Assembly: GCA_013816585.1 (NCBI GenBank)
Contig: JACDEE010000006.1
Location: 1 to 64,000, forward strand
Direction: 5' to 3'
Length of the DNA stretch: 64,000 nt
Origin: Sphingosinicella sp.
Lineage (GTDB): Bacteria; Pseudomonadota; Alphaproteobacteria; Sphingomonadales; Sphingomonadaceae
Positions 16,697-25,437 of this stretch are shown here, piece by piece (the stretch's first letter is position 1; each line of letters begins with the position of its first letter). Both the position numbers and the translations under genes were made by a program. Under the pieces are notes generated by a model, which ran no database searches, was not told the origin of the DNA, and worked only from the letters and a program-made list of their open reading frames with translations.

Positions 16697-18058
16697 ATGC
16701 CAAGACTGCCCATCGTAGCCATCGTAGGCCGGCCTAATGTCGGAAAGTCGACCCTGTTCAACCGGCTGGTCGGCAAGAAACTCGCGCTGGTGGACGATCG
16801 GCCCGGGGTGACCCGCGACCGGCGTGAAGGCGACGCGCACCTGTTGGGCCTCGATTTTCGAGTGATCGACACCGCCGGCTATGAGGATGAGGATCCCGAA
16901 ACCCTTCCGGGCCGGATGCGCGCCCAGACCATCGCCGCGGTGAAGGAAGCGGACGTCGCCTTGTTCCTGGTCGATGCCCGGGCGGGGATCATGCCGCTGG
17001 ACGAGGAAATCGGGCGCTGGCTGCGAAGCGAGACGACGCCGGTCGTGCTGGCCGCCAACAAGGCGGAAGGGCGCGCGTCCGAAAGCGGTATATTTGAAGC
17101 CTATGCGCTGGGATTTGGCGATCCGATCCCGATGAGCGCCGAACATGGCGAGGGCGTGGTCGACCTGTTCGAACATCTGCGGCCCTTCGTCGAGCGCGAA
17201 GAAGGCGAGACGGAAGAAGACGAGGAGGGCGATCCGACCCTGAAGCTCGCCATTGTCGGCCGGCCCAATGCGGGAAAGTCGACCCTGATCAACCGCATTC
17301 TACAACAGGAACGGCTGATAACCGGGCCCGAAGCCGGCATTACGCGGGATTCGATCGCGATCGATTGGGAATGGAAGGCGCCCGACGGCGAAATCCGCCC
17401 GGTGCGGCTGATCGACACGGCCGGCATGCGCAAGAAGGCCAAGGTCGACGACAAACTGGAAAAACTGGCCGTCGCCGACGCGCGCCGGGCGGTGGATTTC
17501 GCCGAGGTCGTCGTACTTTTGCTGGACGGCACGCGCGGGCTGGAATCCCAGGACCTCCGGATTGCCGATAATGTGCTGCAAGAAGGCAGGGCGCTCATCA
17601 TCGCCATCAACAAATGGGACGTGGCCGAAAATGCCAGTTCCTTGTTCAACGGGATCAAGGCCGCGCTGGAAGAAGGTTTGAGCCAGGCACGCGGGATTCC
17701 CGTGCTGACGGTCTCCGGCAAGACCGGGAAGGGCATTGATGTGATGCTGGGCGCGGCGTTCGAGGCCCGCGAAATCTGGTCCAAGCGGGTGACGACCGGC
17801 CAGCTCAACCGCTGGTTCGAGGATGCGGTGGAACGCAATCCGCCGCCGGCGCCGGGCGGCAAGAGGATCAAGTTGCGCTATATCACGCAGGTGAATACGC
17901 GGCCGCCGTCGTTCGTTCTGTTCGGGACGCGAGTGGACCAGCTTCCCGAAAGCTACATGCGCTATCTGATCAACGGGATGCGCAAGGAACTTGGCTTTGG
18001 AGCGGTTCCGGTGCGCCTCGCGGCCCGCGCTTCCAAAAATCCGTTCGACAGCAATTGA
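16697..18058 (+). CDS. der: Ribosome assembly GTPase Der (EngA)
   Basis: 453 residues, two tandem GTPase domains and a KH-like C-terminal domain, the diagnostic Der layout. G1 motifs are GRPNVGKST and GRPNAGKST, the G3 motifs are DTAGYE and DTAGMR, and the G4 motifs are NKAE (about 119) and NKWD. The protein acts in 50S ribosome maturation in the cytosol. It follows bamB by 65 bases. The linker between domains is acidic (EREEGETEEDEEGD). Confidence 0.97.
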   Translation: MPRLPIVAIVGRPNVGKSTLFNRLVGKKLALVDDRPGVTRDRREGDAHLLGLDFRVIDTAGYEDEDPETLPGRMRAQTIAAVKEADVALFLVDARAGIMPLDEEIGRWLRSETTPVVLAANKAEGRASESGIFEAYALGFGDPIPMSAEHGEGVVDLFEHLRPFVEREEGETEEDEEGDPTLKLAIVGRPNAGKSTLINRILQQERLITGPEAGITRDSIAIDWEWKAPDGEIRPVRLIDTAGMRKKAKVDDKLEKLAVADARRAVDFAEVVVLLLDGTRGLESQDLRIADNVLQEGRALIIAINKWDVAENASSLFNGIKAALEEGLSQARGIPVLTVSGKTGKGIDVMLGAAFEAREIWSKRVTTGQLNRWFEDAVERNPPPAPGGKRIKLRYITQVNTRPPSFVLFGTRVDQLPESYMRYLINGMRKELGFGAVPVRLAARASKNPFDSN

Positions 18059-18145
18059 TCGAAGATTTGCCCGAGGGCGCGCCGGCATCGTCAACCGACT
18101 GTTTACTCCTTCGGGCCTAAATTGCCCTGGGGAAGGACCGAAGCT

Positions 18146-18577
18146 TTGACTGAAGAACCCGGCACGATCATTGATTGGGCGATGTTTTCGCGCACGCGGA
18201 CCGAACTTGGTCCGGCCTTTGTGCGCATCATAGGCTATTTCCGCGAGGATGGCGAAAAATCGATCGCGAAGATCGAGGACGCGATGCAGCGCAAGGACGC
18301 GACGGCCCTGGTCATTCCGGCGCATACGCTGAAATCGGAAGCGCGGCAGTTCGGTGCGGAGCTATTGGGCGAGATCGCCGAGGAAATCGAATTTGCCGCA
18401 CGGCGCGCGATCGAAATGCGCCTGTTTCCCGACAATCTGATCCCGACGGCGGCGCGGCTGCGCCCGGCGTATCACGAGACGATCGCGCTGCTGGAAAAGG
18501 AGATCAACCCCCTGGTCGAGCGCCGGCCAGCCTTCGGCAGGGCCGCCGGCCATAACCAGAATTTCGGCCGCCTTTAG
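18146..18577 (+). CDS. Hpt-domain phosphotransfer protein
   Basis: 143 residues from the TTG at 18146, which has GGAAGGA eight bases upstream; an earlier in-frame TTG at 18122 would place that site inside the gene. The helical Hpt bundle carries the phospho-accepting His60 in AHTLKSEARQFGA. Such proteins pass phosphate between hybrid histidine kinases and response regulators. No kinase is adjacent, so its partners are elsewhere. The end overlaps the end of the convergent DUF418 gene by four bases. Confidence 0.88.
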   Translation: MTEEPGTIIDWAMFSRTRTELGPAFVRIIGYFREDGEKSIAKIEDAMQRKDATALVIPAHTLKSEARQFGAELLGEIAEEIEFAARRAIEMRLFPDNLIPTAARLRPAYHETIALLEKEINPLVERRPAFGRAAGHNQNFGRL

Positions 18578-19830
18578 GCCGCCGCCAAATTCCTTCGCAT
18601 CGGCTGCACTTCCCAGCGCGCCAGACTGCGCCAAAGCCATTCGAACGGCCCGTAGCTAAACCGTTCGAGCCACGGCTTGCTCCAGGCGAGCATCAGCACC
18701 CACATCGCTATCACCAGCAGCCACAATTCGGCGCGACTGAACTCCCCGAACAGATTGGCGCCATAACCGTAGAACAGGCTGGTCATCAGGATGCTGGTGC
18801 CGAGATAATTGGTAAAGGCCGCCCGCCCGGCGGCGGCGATCCGTTCCACCAGCCATCCGCCCCGGCGCGTCAGCAGCATGATGAGGGCGGCCGTGGCCAC
18901 GATCATCGGCGGCCGGGTCAGGACGGTCGCGGCCATTCCCACGGCGACGATCATCGGAACGCTATAATCGGCTTCGACCAAGGCCCAGGCGAGCAAGGCG
19001 TAAGCGGGGATGCCGATCCCAAAGCCGATCAGGGCGGTCTTGCGATAGCGGGCAGCCTCCCATTCGCCTTTGAAGAAGCCGCTCCTGAGGCCGGCCATTC
19101 CAAACAGCATGTAGGCAAGCGTCTCCGCCCCAAAGAAGAGCGTCATCATCGCGGGCATCAGCAAGCCATCGGTAAATTGATGCTCGACGATCCCGGCATA
19201 AGGACCGCGATAAAGCGCCATGGTTTCCGCAAGAGACTGGGCGGAAGGAATGGCAAATTCTCCCTTCATCTCGCCCCATTGGCGAATCGCGTCGGCATCG
19301 GCGCCTGGGGCCGCCGCCGCGGCGCTGGCCGCGTAGAACCCCGCGGTCATCAGGGCCATCAGCAGGAACTGGAGGAGGAGGAGGCCAATGCCCCACTTGA
19401 TCAGCGCCGGCGGCAGCTTGTTGCGGAACAGCCAGGCGATCATTCCAATCAGCGCGTAGCCCGTCAGGATGTCGCCAAACCAGATGAAATAATAATGGAG
19501 GAGGCCGAACAGGAGAAGCCAACCCATGCGCCGGAAATGAATAGCCTTGGCGGATCGGCCCTTGGCGTCGGCGCGCAGGATGACCAGCAGGATCCCCGCC
19601 CCGAACAGGAACGAGAAAAGCCCGCGCATCTTGCCGTCGATGAAGATGAAGCTGACCAGCCACGAGATGAAGTCGGCGCTGGTCTCCATCCCGTAAGCGA
19701 CCGGATTCATATAGGCCTCGGGAGGCATGGCGAAGGCGACGATATTCATCGCCAATATTCCCATCACAGCGATGCCGCGAACGATGTCGAGCGTAGCAAT
19801 GCGCGGCGGCGCTTCGGTTACGGCAGTCAT
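18574..19830 (-). CDS. DUF418 family polytopic membrane protein
   Basis: 418 residues with about ten hydrophobic segments. The start has the typical family block LDIVRGIAVMGILAMNIVAFAMP and the C-terminal half has the DUF418 region (AGRAAFTNYLGTSI, FGYG-like YGYGANLFGEF, and WLRRSLARW-like LWRSLARWE). The family is related to acyltransferase-3-like membrane proteins, but function is unknown. The ATG overlaps the stop of the upstream esterase frame (ATGA), so the two could be coupled. Confidence 0.88.
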   Translation of the reverse strand: MTAVTEAPPRIATLDIVRGIAVMGILAMNIVAFAMPPEAYMNPVAYGMETSADFISWLVSFIFIDGKMRGLFSFLFGAGILLVILRADAKGRSAKAIHFRRMGWLLLFGLLHYYFIWFGDILTGYALIGMIAWLFRNKLPPALIKWGIGLLLLQFLLMALMTAGFYAASAAAAAPGADADAIRQWGEMKGEFAIPSAQSLAETMALYRGPYAGIVEHQFTDGLLMPAMMTLFFGAETLAYMLFGMAGLRSGFFKGEWEAARYRKTALIGFGIGIPAYALLAWALVEADYSVPMIVAVGMAATVLTRPPMIVATAALIMLLTRRGGWLVERIAAAGRAAFTNYLGTSILMTSLFYGYGANLFGEFSRAELWLLVIAMWVLMLAWSKPWLERFSYGPFEWLWRSLARWEVQPMRRNLAAA

Positions 19831-20864
19831 TCGGCTTCCCCCTGGATAGACGGGCAGGCTACATCATCTGGGGATGCGGGCAAAGCGGCCGATACGGGTG
19901 AATGTCCGCAAGGAATAGAAAGCGGGCCTTGAAAGTTATTCGGCTCAATGCCCGCATTTGGCCGCGCCACCGCGCCACCGCGCCACCGCGCCACCGCGCC
20001 ACCGCGCGCCACGAGCCAGGCTTCGAGCGATTGCGGCCAAGCATCTACAGGCAGGCCACGCGCGCGCATGCCGAAGCCGTGCCCTCCCTTCTCGTAAATA
20101 TGCAGTTCGGCGGGCCTTTGTGCCTTGGTCCATTTGCGATGAATCTCGATGCTCTCCTGCGCCGGCACTTGCCGATCGTCTTGTGTTGCGACGAGGAACA
20201 AAGCGGGCGCGCCTTCCGGCGGGTGCTTGTCGGCTGGCAACCCGCCATAAATTGCAGCGGCGAAATCCGGGCGCCTTGCGGCACTTGCATCGACGGCCAA
20301 TTCCATGGTGATCAGGGCTCCGGCAGAAAATCCGATTACACCCACGCGCCCTGACGCCAGCTTATATTCGCTCGCTCTGGATCGGATGAGGCGCAGTGCC
20401 TGGGCAGCATCGGCGATTGCGAGCGCCCGCGCTTCCTGCGCCAATGCGTCCCGTTTCTCGGACGGCGCCTCAACTGGAGGGTGAACGCGATACTTTAGAA
20501 CGAACGCGGTAATGCCGCGGGCCGCCAGCCATTCCGCGACCTCGGTGCCCTCCAGATCCCATGCCAAGGCTCGAAAGGAGCCCCCTGGGATCACCAGCAT
20601 TGCAGTGCCATTCGTGCGCCCGTTCAACGGTCTGTAAATTGTGACAGAGGGTGTCGTGACATTAGTTATGATGTGGACCTTGCCGACACCGGGCAAGTCA
20701 GCGTCCAGCTCGGTTTCCAAATTGCTGCGGGTCTCAGGCGCCGCATCGGACCAAAGGTGCAAGACTTCTTTCGGCACCGACTCATGGGCTCTGTCCGTTT
20801 GCCACGTCCCGCAGGCACTCGTCAGCAACGCTCCCAACGCGGCCATTGCCAATGCTTTCCTCAA
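19827..20864 (-). CDS. Exported alpha/beta-hydrolase (acetylesterase/xylan-esterase-like) with repeat-altered C-terminus
   Basis: 345 residues starting at TTG (20864). The hydrophobic N-terminus MRKALAMAALGALLTSAC ends in a near-lipobox. The hydrolase core has VIPGGSFRALAWDLEG, the nucleophile elbow GFSAGA (Ser), a likely Asp in ATQDDRQVP and His in KGGHGFGMR. The core ends near LEAWLVAR. After it, an 8-bp tandem repeat encodes GGAVARWRGGAVAR and then a tail that looks like translated non-coding DNA. The present repeat number sets a frame that runs on to overlap DUF418; one unit more or less gives a different, mostly shorter tail. Confidence 0.85.
   Translation of the reverse strand: MRKALAMAALGALLTSACGTWQTDRAHESVPKEVLHLWSDAAPETRSNLETELDADLPGVGKVHIITNVTTPSVTIYRPLNGRTNGTAMLVIPGGSFRALAWDLEGTEVAEWLAARGITAFVLKYRVHPPVEAPSEKRDALAQEARALAIADAAQALRLIRSRASEYKLASGRVGVIGFSAGALITMELAVDASAARRPDFAAAIYGGLPADKHPPEGAPALFLVATQDDRQVPAQESIEIHRKWTKAQRPAELHIYEKGGHGFGMRARGLPVDAWPQSLEAWLVARGGAVARWRGGAVARPNAGIEPNNFQGPLSIPCGHSPVSAALPASPDDVACPSIQGEAE
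19964..20003. repeat. Five perfect copies of the 8-bp unit GCGCCACC
   Basis: Units start at 19964, 19972, 19980, 19988 and 19996; a partial unit follows. The repeat is in the 3' part of the reverse-strand esterase frame. A unit that is not a multiple of three means that slippage changes the reading frame, as at phase-variable loci. Confidence 0.9.
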
Positions 20865-20994
20865 GCCCTTGTGTTCCTTCGCTCCTGCCGCTGGCGACGC
20901 AATCCTTCGCGCGGGTTAATCCTGAGGGCCGTACGGCGTTGTGGCCAGTCCAGGCCCTCAAAATCCGCGCGTTAATCGTGCCCTCGTTAAAAGT

Positions 20995-21474
20995 TCACCC
21001 CTCCGCCGGTTTGGACTGGAGCTGGACGTAATTCTGGATGCCCATTCGTTCGATCATTCCGAACTGAGTTTCCAGCGTGTCGACATGTTCTTCCTCATTT
21101 TCGAGGATTTCGGCGAACAGGTCGCGGCTCACATAATCGCGGCTGGTTTCGCAATATTCGATCGCGTTTCGAAGCTGGACCAAAGCCTCGCGCTCGAGCT
21201 CCAGATCGGCGCGCAGGACTTCCTCGACCGTCTCGCCGATGCGCAGGCGCCCCAGCATCTGGAAATTGGGAAGGCCGTCCAGGAATAGAATTCGTTCGGC
21301 AAGCCGGTCGGCATGCTTCATCTCGTCGATCGATTCCTCGCGCTCGAACTTGGCGAGCCGCTCGACGCCCCAATTGTCGAGCATCCGATAGTGAAGCCAA
21401 TATTGATTGACGGCGGTCAGCTCGTTCTTGAGCGCCTCGTTGAGGAATTCGATTACCTTGTCGTCGCCCTTCAT
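20995..21474 (-). CDS. bfr: Bacterioferritin
   Basis: 159 residues, a 24-mer iron-storage haem ferritin. The ferroxidase ligands fit the family numbering (Glu18, Glu51, His54; later Glu and His in [10 protein letters not shown]). The haem ligand Met52 is in [16 protein letters not shown]. It oxidises and stores Fe(II) in the cytosol. It is the second gene after bfd (92-base gap), and the pair is preceded by a Fur-like box. Confidence 0.97.
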   Translation of the reverse strand: MKGDDKVIEFLNEALKNELTAVNQYWLHYRMLDNWGVERLAKFEREESIDEMKHADRLAERILFLDGLPNFQMLGRLRIGETVEEVLRADLELEREALVQLRNAIEYCETSRDYVSRDLFAEILENEEEHVDTLETQFGMIERMGIQNYVQLQSKPAEG

Positions 21475-21566
21475 TCCGGCCTCCCTGTTCGGAAGGTCAG
21501 ATACGCTGGATCAAGCGCGAATGAAACTTAAAAAATGGCGGAAAACTGCGAAAAATTCTGCTTATG

Positions 21567-21737
21567 CTAGGCAGTCGCATTTTCGGACGAGATGATTTGT
21601 CGTGCGAATGAGAAGCATTGGCCGCAGCGAGGTTTCCGGCCCATCTGAGCATAGGCGCTGGACGGACAAGAGGCGCCGCTTTTGGCGGCCTTGCGTACGT
21701 CGGATTCGCGAATCGCGTTGCAGATACAAACGATCAT
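21567..21737 (-). CDS. bfd: Bacterioferritin-associated ferredoxin
   Basis: 56 residues, found by translating the 300-base gap upstream of bfr. The protein begins MIVCICNAIRESDVRKA and has RCGQCFSFAR near its end. Cys4, Cys6, Cys38 and Cys41 (C-x-C and C-x2-C) are the [2Fe-2S] ligands of Bfd, which binds bacterioferritin and reduces its iron core so that iron can be released. Length is close to the family's usual ~64. The start codon follows TTAGGGCGA and lies 17 bases after a Fur-like box. The small size explains why it is easily missed. Confidence 0.92.
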   Translation of the reverse strand: MIVCICNAIRESDVRKAAKSGASCPSSAYAQMGRKPRCGQCFSFARQIISSENATA

Positions 21738-21754
21738 TCGCCCTAAATAAAGCT

Positions 21755-21773
21755 AATGCGATACATTCGCAAT
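21755..21773 (-). promoter_or_regulatory. Fur-like box before bfd-bfr
   Basis: AATGCGATACATTCGCAAT is a 19-bp near-palindrome with TGCGA and TCGCA arms, close to the Fur box variants of proteobacteria that contain AATGCGAAT. It lies 17 bases upstream of the bfd start. Iron control of the bfd-bfr pair fits this. It is a pattern match by eye only. Confidence 0.6.
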
Positions 21774-21781
21774 AGTCTTGG

Positions 21782-22237
21782 TCAGACAGCGGATTGTTTT
21801 CCGAGATATCGTGAGGCTACAAGGGCAATCGGGATGCCGACCAGGATACAATGGGCAAACAAAGCCTCGGCGATTCCCCGTATCGTATGGGGCAGGGGCA
21901 TTTCCGGCCACCGGAGCGGGCGCACGATCCAGTACATGATGATCCAGAGCAGGAAGCCGTAAGCGATCCCCGCGACGATCGGATGGCGCAGCAGCATCGG
22001 GAAATGCGGAGCGACCAGCATATAGACGGTCACCATGCAGGCCATGATCGCGAAATGGACCAGAAGGCCGACTGCAGCCCATCCCGCCGTAGCGGTCGGG
22101 GCGCCGCCAAACGGTCCGCTAGCGACGAACCGTAGCACCCCGAAAACGGTCATGCCGGCCATTCCGGCGAAGACGAATGCGGAGAGGATGTCGAGCGTGC
22201 CCGCAATCGCGGTGGCGACGATAATCGGTTTCAGCAT
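21782..22237 (-). CDS. Small integral membrane protein, unknown function
   Basis: 151 residues with four predicted membrane helices (about 5-27, 50-75, 87-110 and 120-143). The pattern LDILSAFVFAGMAGM and the loop ASGPFGGAPTATAG resemble YagU-like small membrane proteins, but I cannot assign it. It lies just upstream of bfd on the same strand; the Fur-like box lies only nine bases past its stop, so it is probably a separate unit. Confidence 0.75.
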   Translation of the reverse strand: MLKPIIVATAIAGTLDILSAFVFAGMAGMTVFGVLRFVASGPFGGAPTATAGWAAVGLLVHFAIMACMVTVYMLVAPHFPMLLRHPIVAGIAYGFLLWIIMYWIVRPLRWPEMPLPHTIRGIAEALFAHCILVGIPIALVASRYLGKQSAV

Positions 22238-22283
22238 GAATGCCCTCCCTTTGACCGCAGGGTCGTTGCGGGAGCGTAACCTG

Positions 22284-24503
22284 TCAAGCCGCCGCCAATT
22301 CTCCGCGCATCAGGTTTGGAAAGAAGGCTTCGTGAACTTGTCTGAGTTCCCCCAGTTCGATCGATGGCCCTCCGGGAAGGCGGATATCCTTGCCTCCCGT
22401 CGATCCCAGGAAGCTGTGCTTCACTCCGGCCGCGGCCAGGGCGCGCACGACCGGGTCAGAATTACCGGTCGTGACGACATAACGGGCCTGGTCCTCGCCG
22501 AACAGGAAGGCGTGGAGGTCGGCGCGGTCAAAAGTGAGTTTGTCCAACTGGGCGCCCAATCCGCCGGCCAAGGCCATTTCCGCGACGGCGACCAAAAGTC
22601 CGCCGTCCGAAACGTCATGAACCGCAGTCACCAGGCCTTCGTCGATCAAGGTGCGGACGCAGTCGCCGTTGCGGCGTTCTGCCTCCAGGTAGACCGGGGG
22701 AGGTGGGCCTTCCTCGCGGCCCGCAATCTCGCGGAGCCACAGGGATTGGCCGAGGTGGCCGGCGGTATCCCCCACCAGCCAGATATCGTCGCCCACAGCC
22801 TTGAATGCGATGGTCGCCGACCGGGTATAATCGGCGAGCAGGCCGATGCCGCCAATCGCCGGGGTGGGCAGGATCGCAGATCCCGTGCCATCGTCATTCT
22901 TGGTTTCGTTATAGAGCGAGACGTTGCCGCTGACGATCGGCATGTCCAGCGCGCGGCAGGCCTCGGCCATTCCTTCGATGCAGCCGACGAACTGTCCCAT
23001 GATTTCGGGCCGCTGCGGGTTGCCGAAATTCAAGCAGTCAGTGGTGGCGAGCGGCTTGGCGCCGACAGCCGTCAAATTACGATAGCATTCCGCGATCGCC
23101 TGCTTGCCGCCTTCGACCGGGTCGGCGAAGCAATAACGCGGGGTAACGTCGGTGCTGATCGCCAGCCCCTTTTGGGTGCCGTGGACTCGAACGACCGCGG
23201 AGTCTCCGCCCGGGCGCTGGACCGTATCCGCGCCGACCATATGGTCATATTGCTCCCAGATCCAACGCCGGCTGGCGAGATCGGGCGAGCCCATCAGCGC
23301 GACCAGATCCTTGCCGATGTCGGTCGTGAACTCCATCACCGGTAGCGGCGCGCGCTTGGGGGTAGGGACCCACGGGCGGTCGTAAAGCGGAGCTTCGTCG
23401 GCCAGCGGGGCGAGCGGGATGTCGCAGACGATCTCGCCGTTCCAGCGCAGTACCATATGCCCGGTTTCAGTGACTCGTCCGATGATCGCGAAATCCAGCT
23501 CCCACTTCTGAAAAATGGCCTCGGCCTCGGCCTCGCGGCCGGGCTTCAGCACCATCAGCATTCGTTCCTGCGATTCCGAAAGCATCATCTCGTAAGGAGT
23601 CATGCCCTCTTCGCGGCAGGGAACGGCATTCATGTCGAGTTCGATCCCGACGCCGCCTTTGGACGCCATTTCTACGCTCGACGAGGTAAGGCCCGCCGCG
23701 CCCATATCCTGGATCGCGACGATCGCGTCGGAGGCCATCAATTCAAGGCAGGCCTCGATCAGCAGTTTCTCGGTGAACGGATCGCCGACCTGGACGGTGG
23801 GACGCTTTTCCTCGCTATCCTCGGAGAAATCGGCCGACGCCATGGTCGCGCCATGAATGCCGTCGCGGCCAGTCTTCGAACCCACATAAACGATCGAATT
23901 GCCCGGGCCCGAAGCGGCCGAATAGAAAATCTTGTCCTGGTTGGCGAGTCCGACGGTCATAGCGTTGACCAGGATGTTGCCGTCATAGGCCTTGTGGAAA
24001 TTGACCTCGCCGCCGACCGTCGGCACGCCGACGCAATTGCCATAGCCGCCAATGCCGCCGACCACGCCCGCGATCAGATGCCGCATCCTGGGATGGTCGG
24101 GCCGGCCAAAGCGGAGCGCGTTCATATTGGCGATCGGCCGCGCGCCCATGGTGAACACATCGCGCAAGATGCCGCCGACCCCGGTGGCCGCGCCCTGATA
24201 GGGTTCGATATAGCTTGGGTGGTTGTGGCTCTCCATCTTGAAGATGGCGGCCTGACCGTCGCCGATATCGACCACGCCCGCATTTTCGCCGGGTCCGCAA
24301 ATCACCTGGGGGCCAGTGGTTGGAAACTTCTTCAGATGAAGGCGCGACGATTTGTAGGAACAATGTTCGGACCACATGACCGAGAAGATGCCCAGCTCGG
24401 TGAGGTTGGGTTCGCGCCCCATGGCGTGCAGCACACGCTCATATTCTTCGGGGGAAAAGCCGTGTTCGGCGACGACTTGCGGATTGATCGTGGATTGGGT
24501 CAT
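22284..24503 (-). CDS. purL: Phosphoribosylformylglycinamidine synthase subunit II
   Basis: 739 residues, the small-type PurL that works with PurQ and PurS. It converts FGAR to FGAM with ATP and ammonia in purine synthesis. Family blocks are present: [51 protein letters not shown] and [16 protein letters not shown]. Stand-alone here; purS and purQ are not in the window. Confidence 0.98.
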   Translation of the reverse strand: MTQSTINPQVVAEHGFSPEEYERVLHAMGREPNLTELGIFSVMWSEHCSYKSSRLHLKKFPTTGPQVICGPGENAGVVDIGDGQAAIFKMESHNHPSYIEPYQGAATGVGGILRDVFTMGARPIANMNALRFGRPDHPRMRHLIAGVVGGIGGYGNCVGVPTVGGEVNFHKAYDGNILVNAMTVGLANQDKIFYSAASGPGNSIVYVGSKTGRDGIHGATMASADFSEDSEEKRPTVQVGDPFTEKLLIEACLELMASDAIVAIQDMGAAGLTSSSVEMASKGGVGIELDMNAVPCREEGMTPYEMMLSESQERMLMVLKPGREAEAEAIFQKWELDFAIIGRVTETGHMVLRWNGEIVCDIPLAPLADEAPLYDRPWVPTPKRAPLPVMEFTTDIGKDLVALMGSPDLASRRWIWEQYDHMVGADTVQRPGGDSAVVRVHGTQKGLAISTDVTPRYCFADPVEGGKQAIAECYRNLTAVGAKPLATTDCLNFGNPQRPEIMGQFVGCIEGMAEACRALDMPIVSGNVSLYNETKNDDGTGSAILPTPAIGGIGLLADYTRSATIAFKAVGDDIWLVGDTAGHLGQSLWLREIAGREEGPPPPVYLEAERRNGDCVRTLIDEGLVTAVHDVSDGGLLVAVAEMALAGGLGAQLDKLTFDRADLHAFLFGEDQARYVVTTGNSDPVVRALAAAGVKHSFLGSTGGKDIRLPGGPSIELGELRQVHEAFFPNLMRGELAAA

Positions 24504-24595
24504 GGCGCGCCTCCTAACGAGCCCGGAGCCGCTTGTCTAAATGCTGGCCGAAAGAAGGCGGCGTGCGCAAGACGGACAGGCATTTGAAATGAAAA

Positions 24596-24622
24596 GGCCG
24601 GCGAGACTTGCGTCCGCCGGCC
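24596..24622 (-). terminator. Intrinsic terminator of the MliC-like gene
   Basis: GGCCGGCG (24596-24603) pairs with CGCCGGCC (24615-24622). Read on the reverse strand the stem is followed by TTTTCATTTC, so it terminates transcription of the gene at 24648-25031 before purL. Confidence 0.75.
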
Positions 24623-24647
24623 CTGGATTGATCGGAAGCCTAAAGGC

Positions 24648-25031
24648 TCAGGCTTTGCAGCTCTGCGTCCCCTTTCCGGGAGCGGCGAGGCTGATATTCG
24701 TCGAATTCGAACTCAGCGAATAGCCTTCGGCGACAAATGGCTTGCCCTCGCCTTCGGAAGTCAGCTGCGTCGGTGTTTTCTCGCGACTGCCGAGGCGTAT
24801 GGTGACACTATTGTTGGTGTAGAAGTCGGCATAGACCAGGCTGTTATCCTTGCAGCGATAGGTCCGGCTGGCGGCGATGGCGGGCGGAAGCTCGACCGGC
24901 GCTGCGTTGGAGAGCTGCTCCGCCTGCGGATCGGCGGGGCCGCCGCCGTTCAGCGTATGAGGTTCCGTGTCGCATGCCATGAGCGAGAGCGAGGCCGCGA
25001 TTGCGGCGGTGAAGGAGCGATATGTATGCAT
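24648..25031 (-). CDS. MliC-like lipoprotein (inhibitor of c-type lysozyme family)
   Basis: 127 residues from the ATG at 25031, which puts a lipoprotein signal (MHTYRSFTAAIAASLSLMAC) at the N-terminus; a longer frame to 25058 would bury it. The C-terminal domain has TYRCKDNSLVYADFYTNN, then FVAEGYSLSSNSTNISL and a final CKA, a pattern like MliC, which blocks lysozyme at the outer membrane. The two cysteines of the domain could form its disulfide. Assignment by pattern only. Confidence 0.72.
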   Translation of the reverse strand: MHTYRSFTAAIAASLSLMACDTEPHTLNGGGPADPQAEQLSNAAPVELPPAIAASRTYRCKDNSLVYADFYTNNSVTIRLGSREKTPTQLTSEGEGKPFVAEGYSLSSNSTNISLAAPGKGTQSCKA

Positions 25032-25170
25032 GGCGCGGACAATTCGCGGGTGCAGCATCGATCGTCAAGCACTTTGTTGGCGAACGTCGCTTTCGGCTTT
25101 TTCGGGGTTCGACAAGCTCTGCGGGCTAAGCTAGATTTGCTTTTTCGAGCTTGGGCGGAGGCGGGATAAT

Positions 25171-25437
25171 TTGCAGAACATGCAGCGCGTTCGCATCGGC
25201 CTTACCGGCCTAGCCTTTGTTTTCATTCTGGTTCTGCTCGGCGCGATCTTCAGCCGGGGAAGCGACGAGCGGCCGATCACTCCCGGCATGATTGAGGATC
25301 AAATGATTCCGGCTAGTGAGGGCGATGCGGGAGAGGCCCAGTCGGAGCCCAAGGAACCGCTGGCCGAACTGGGTGTAGCGCCGGGCAATGCCGACAACAA
25401 TGCCAGCGGAAATGAGCAAGCCTCACCTGCCCGATAG
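25171..25437 (+). CDS. Small single-span membrane protein, unknown
   Basis: 88 residues from TTG 25171 (GGAGGCGGG nine bases before), with one membrane helix (about 9-27, IGLTGLAFVFILVLLGAIF) and an acidic, proline-rich periplasmic tail (EGDAGEAQSEPKEP). The 3' end overlaps the start of the next gene by 26 bases, so they form one unit. In gliding-type ABC systems a small partner often precedes a GldG-like protein; here no permease or ATPase is seen. Confidence 0.65.
   Translation: MQNMQRVRIGLTGLAFVFILVLLGAIFSRGSDERPITPGMIEDQMIPASEGDAGEAQSEPKEPLAELGVAPGNADNNASGNEQASPAR

Noticed and set aside
19964-20010. Possible CRISPR-like array
   Set aside because: The units are adjacent 8-mers with no spacers; it is a simple sequence repeat.
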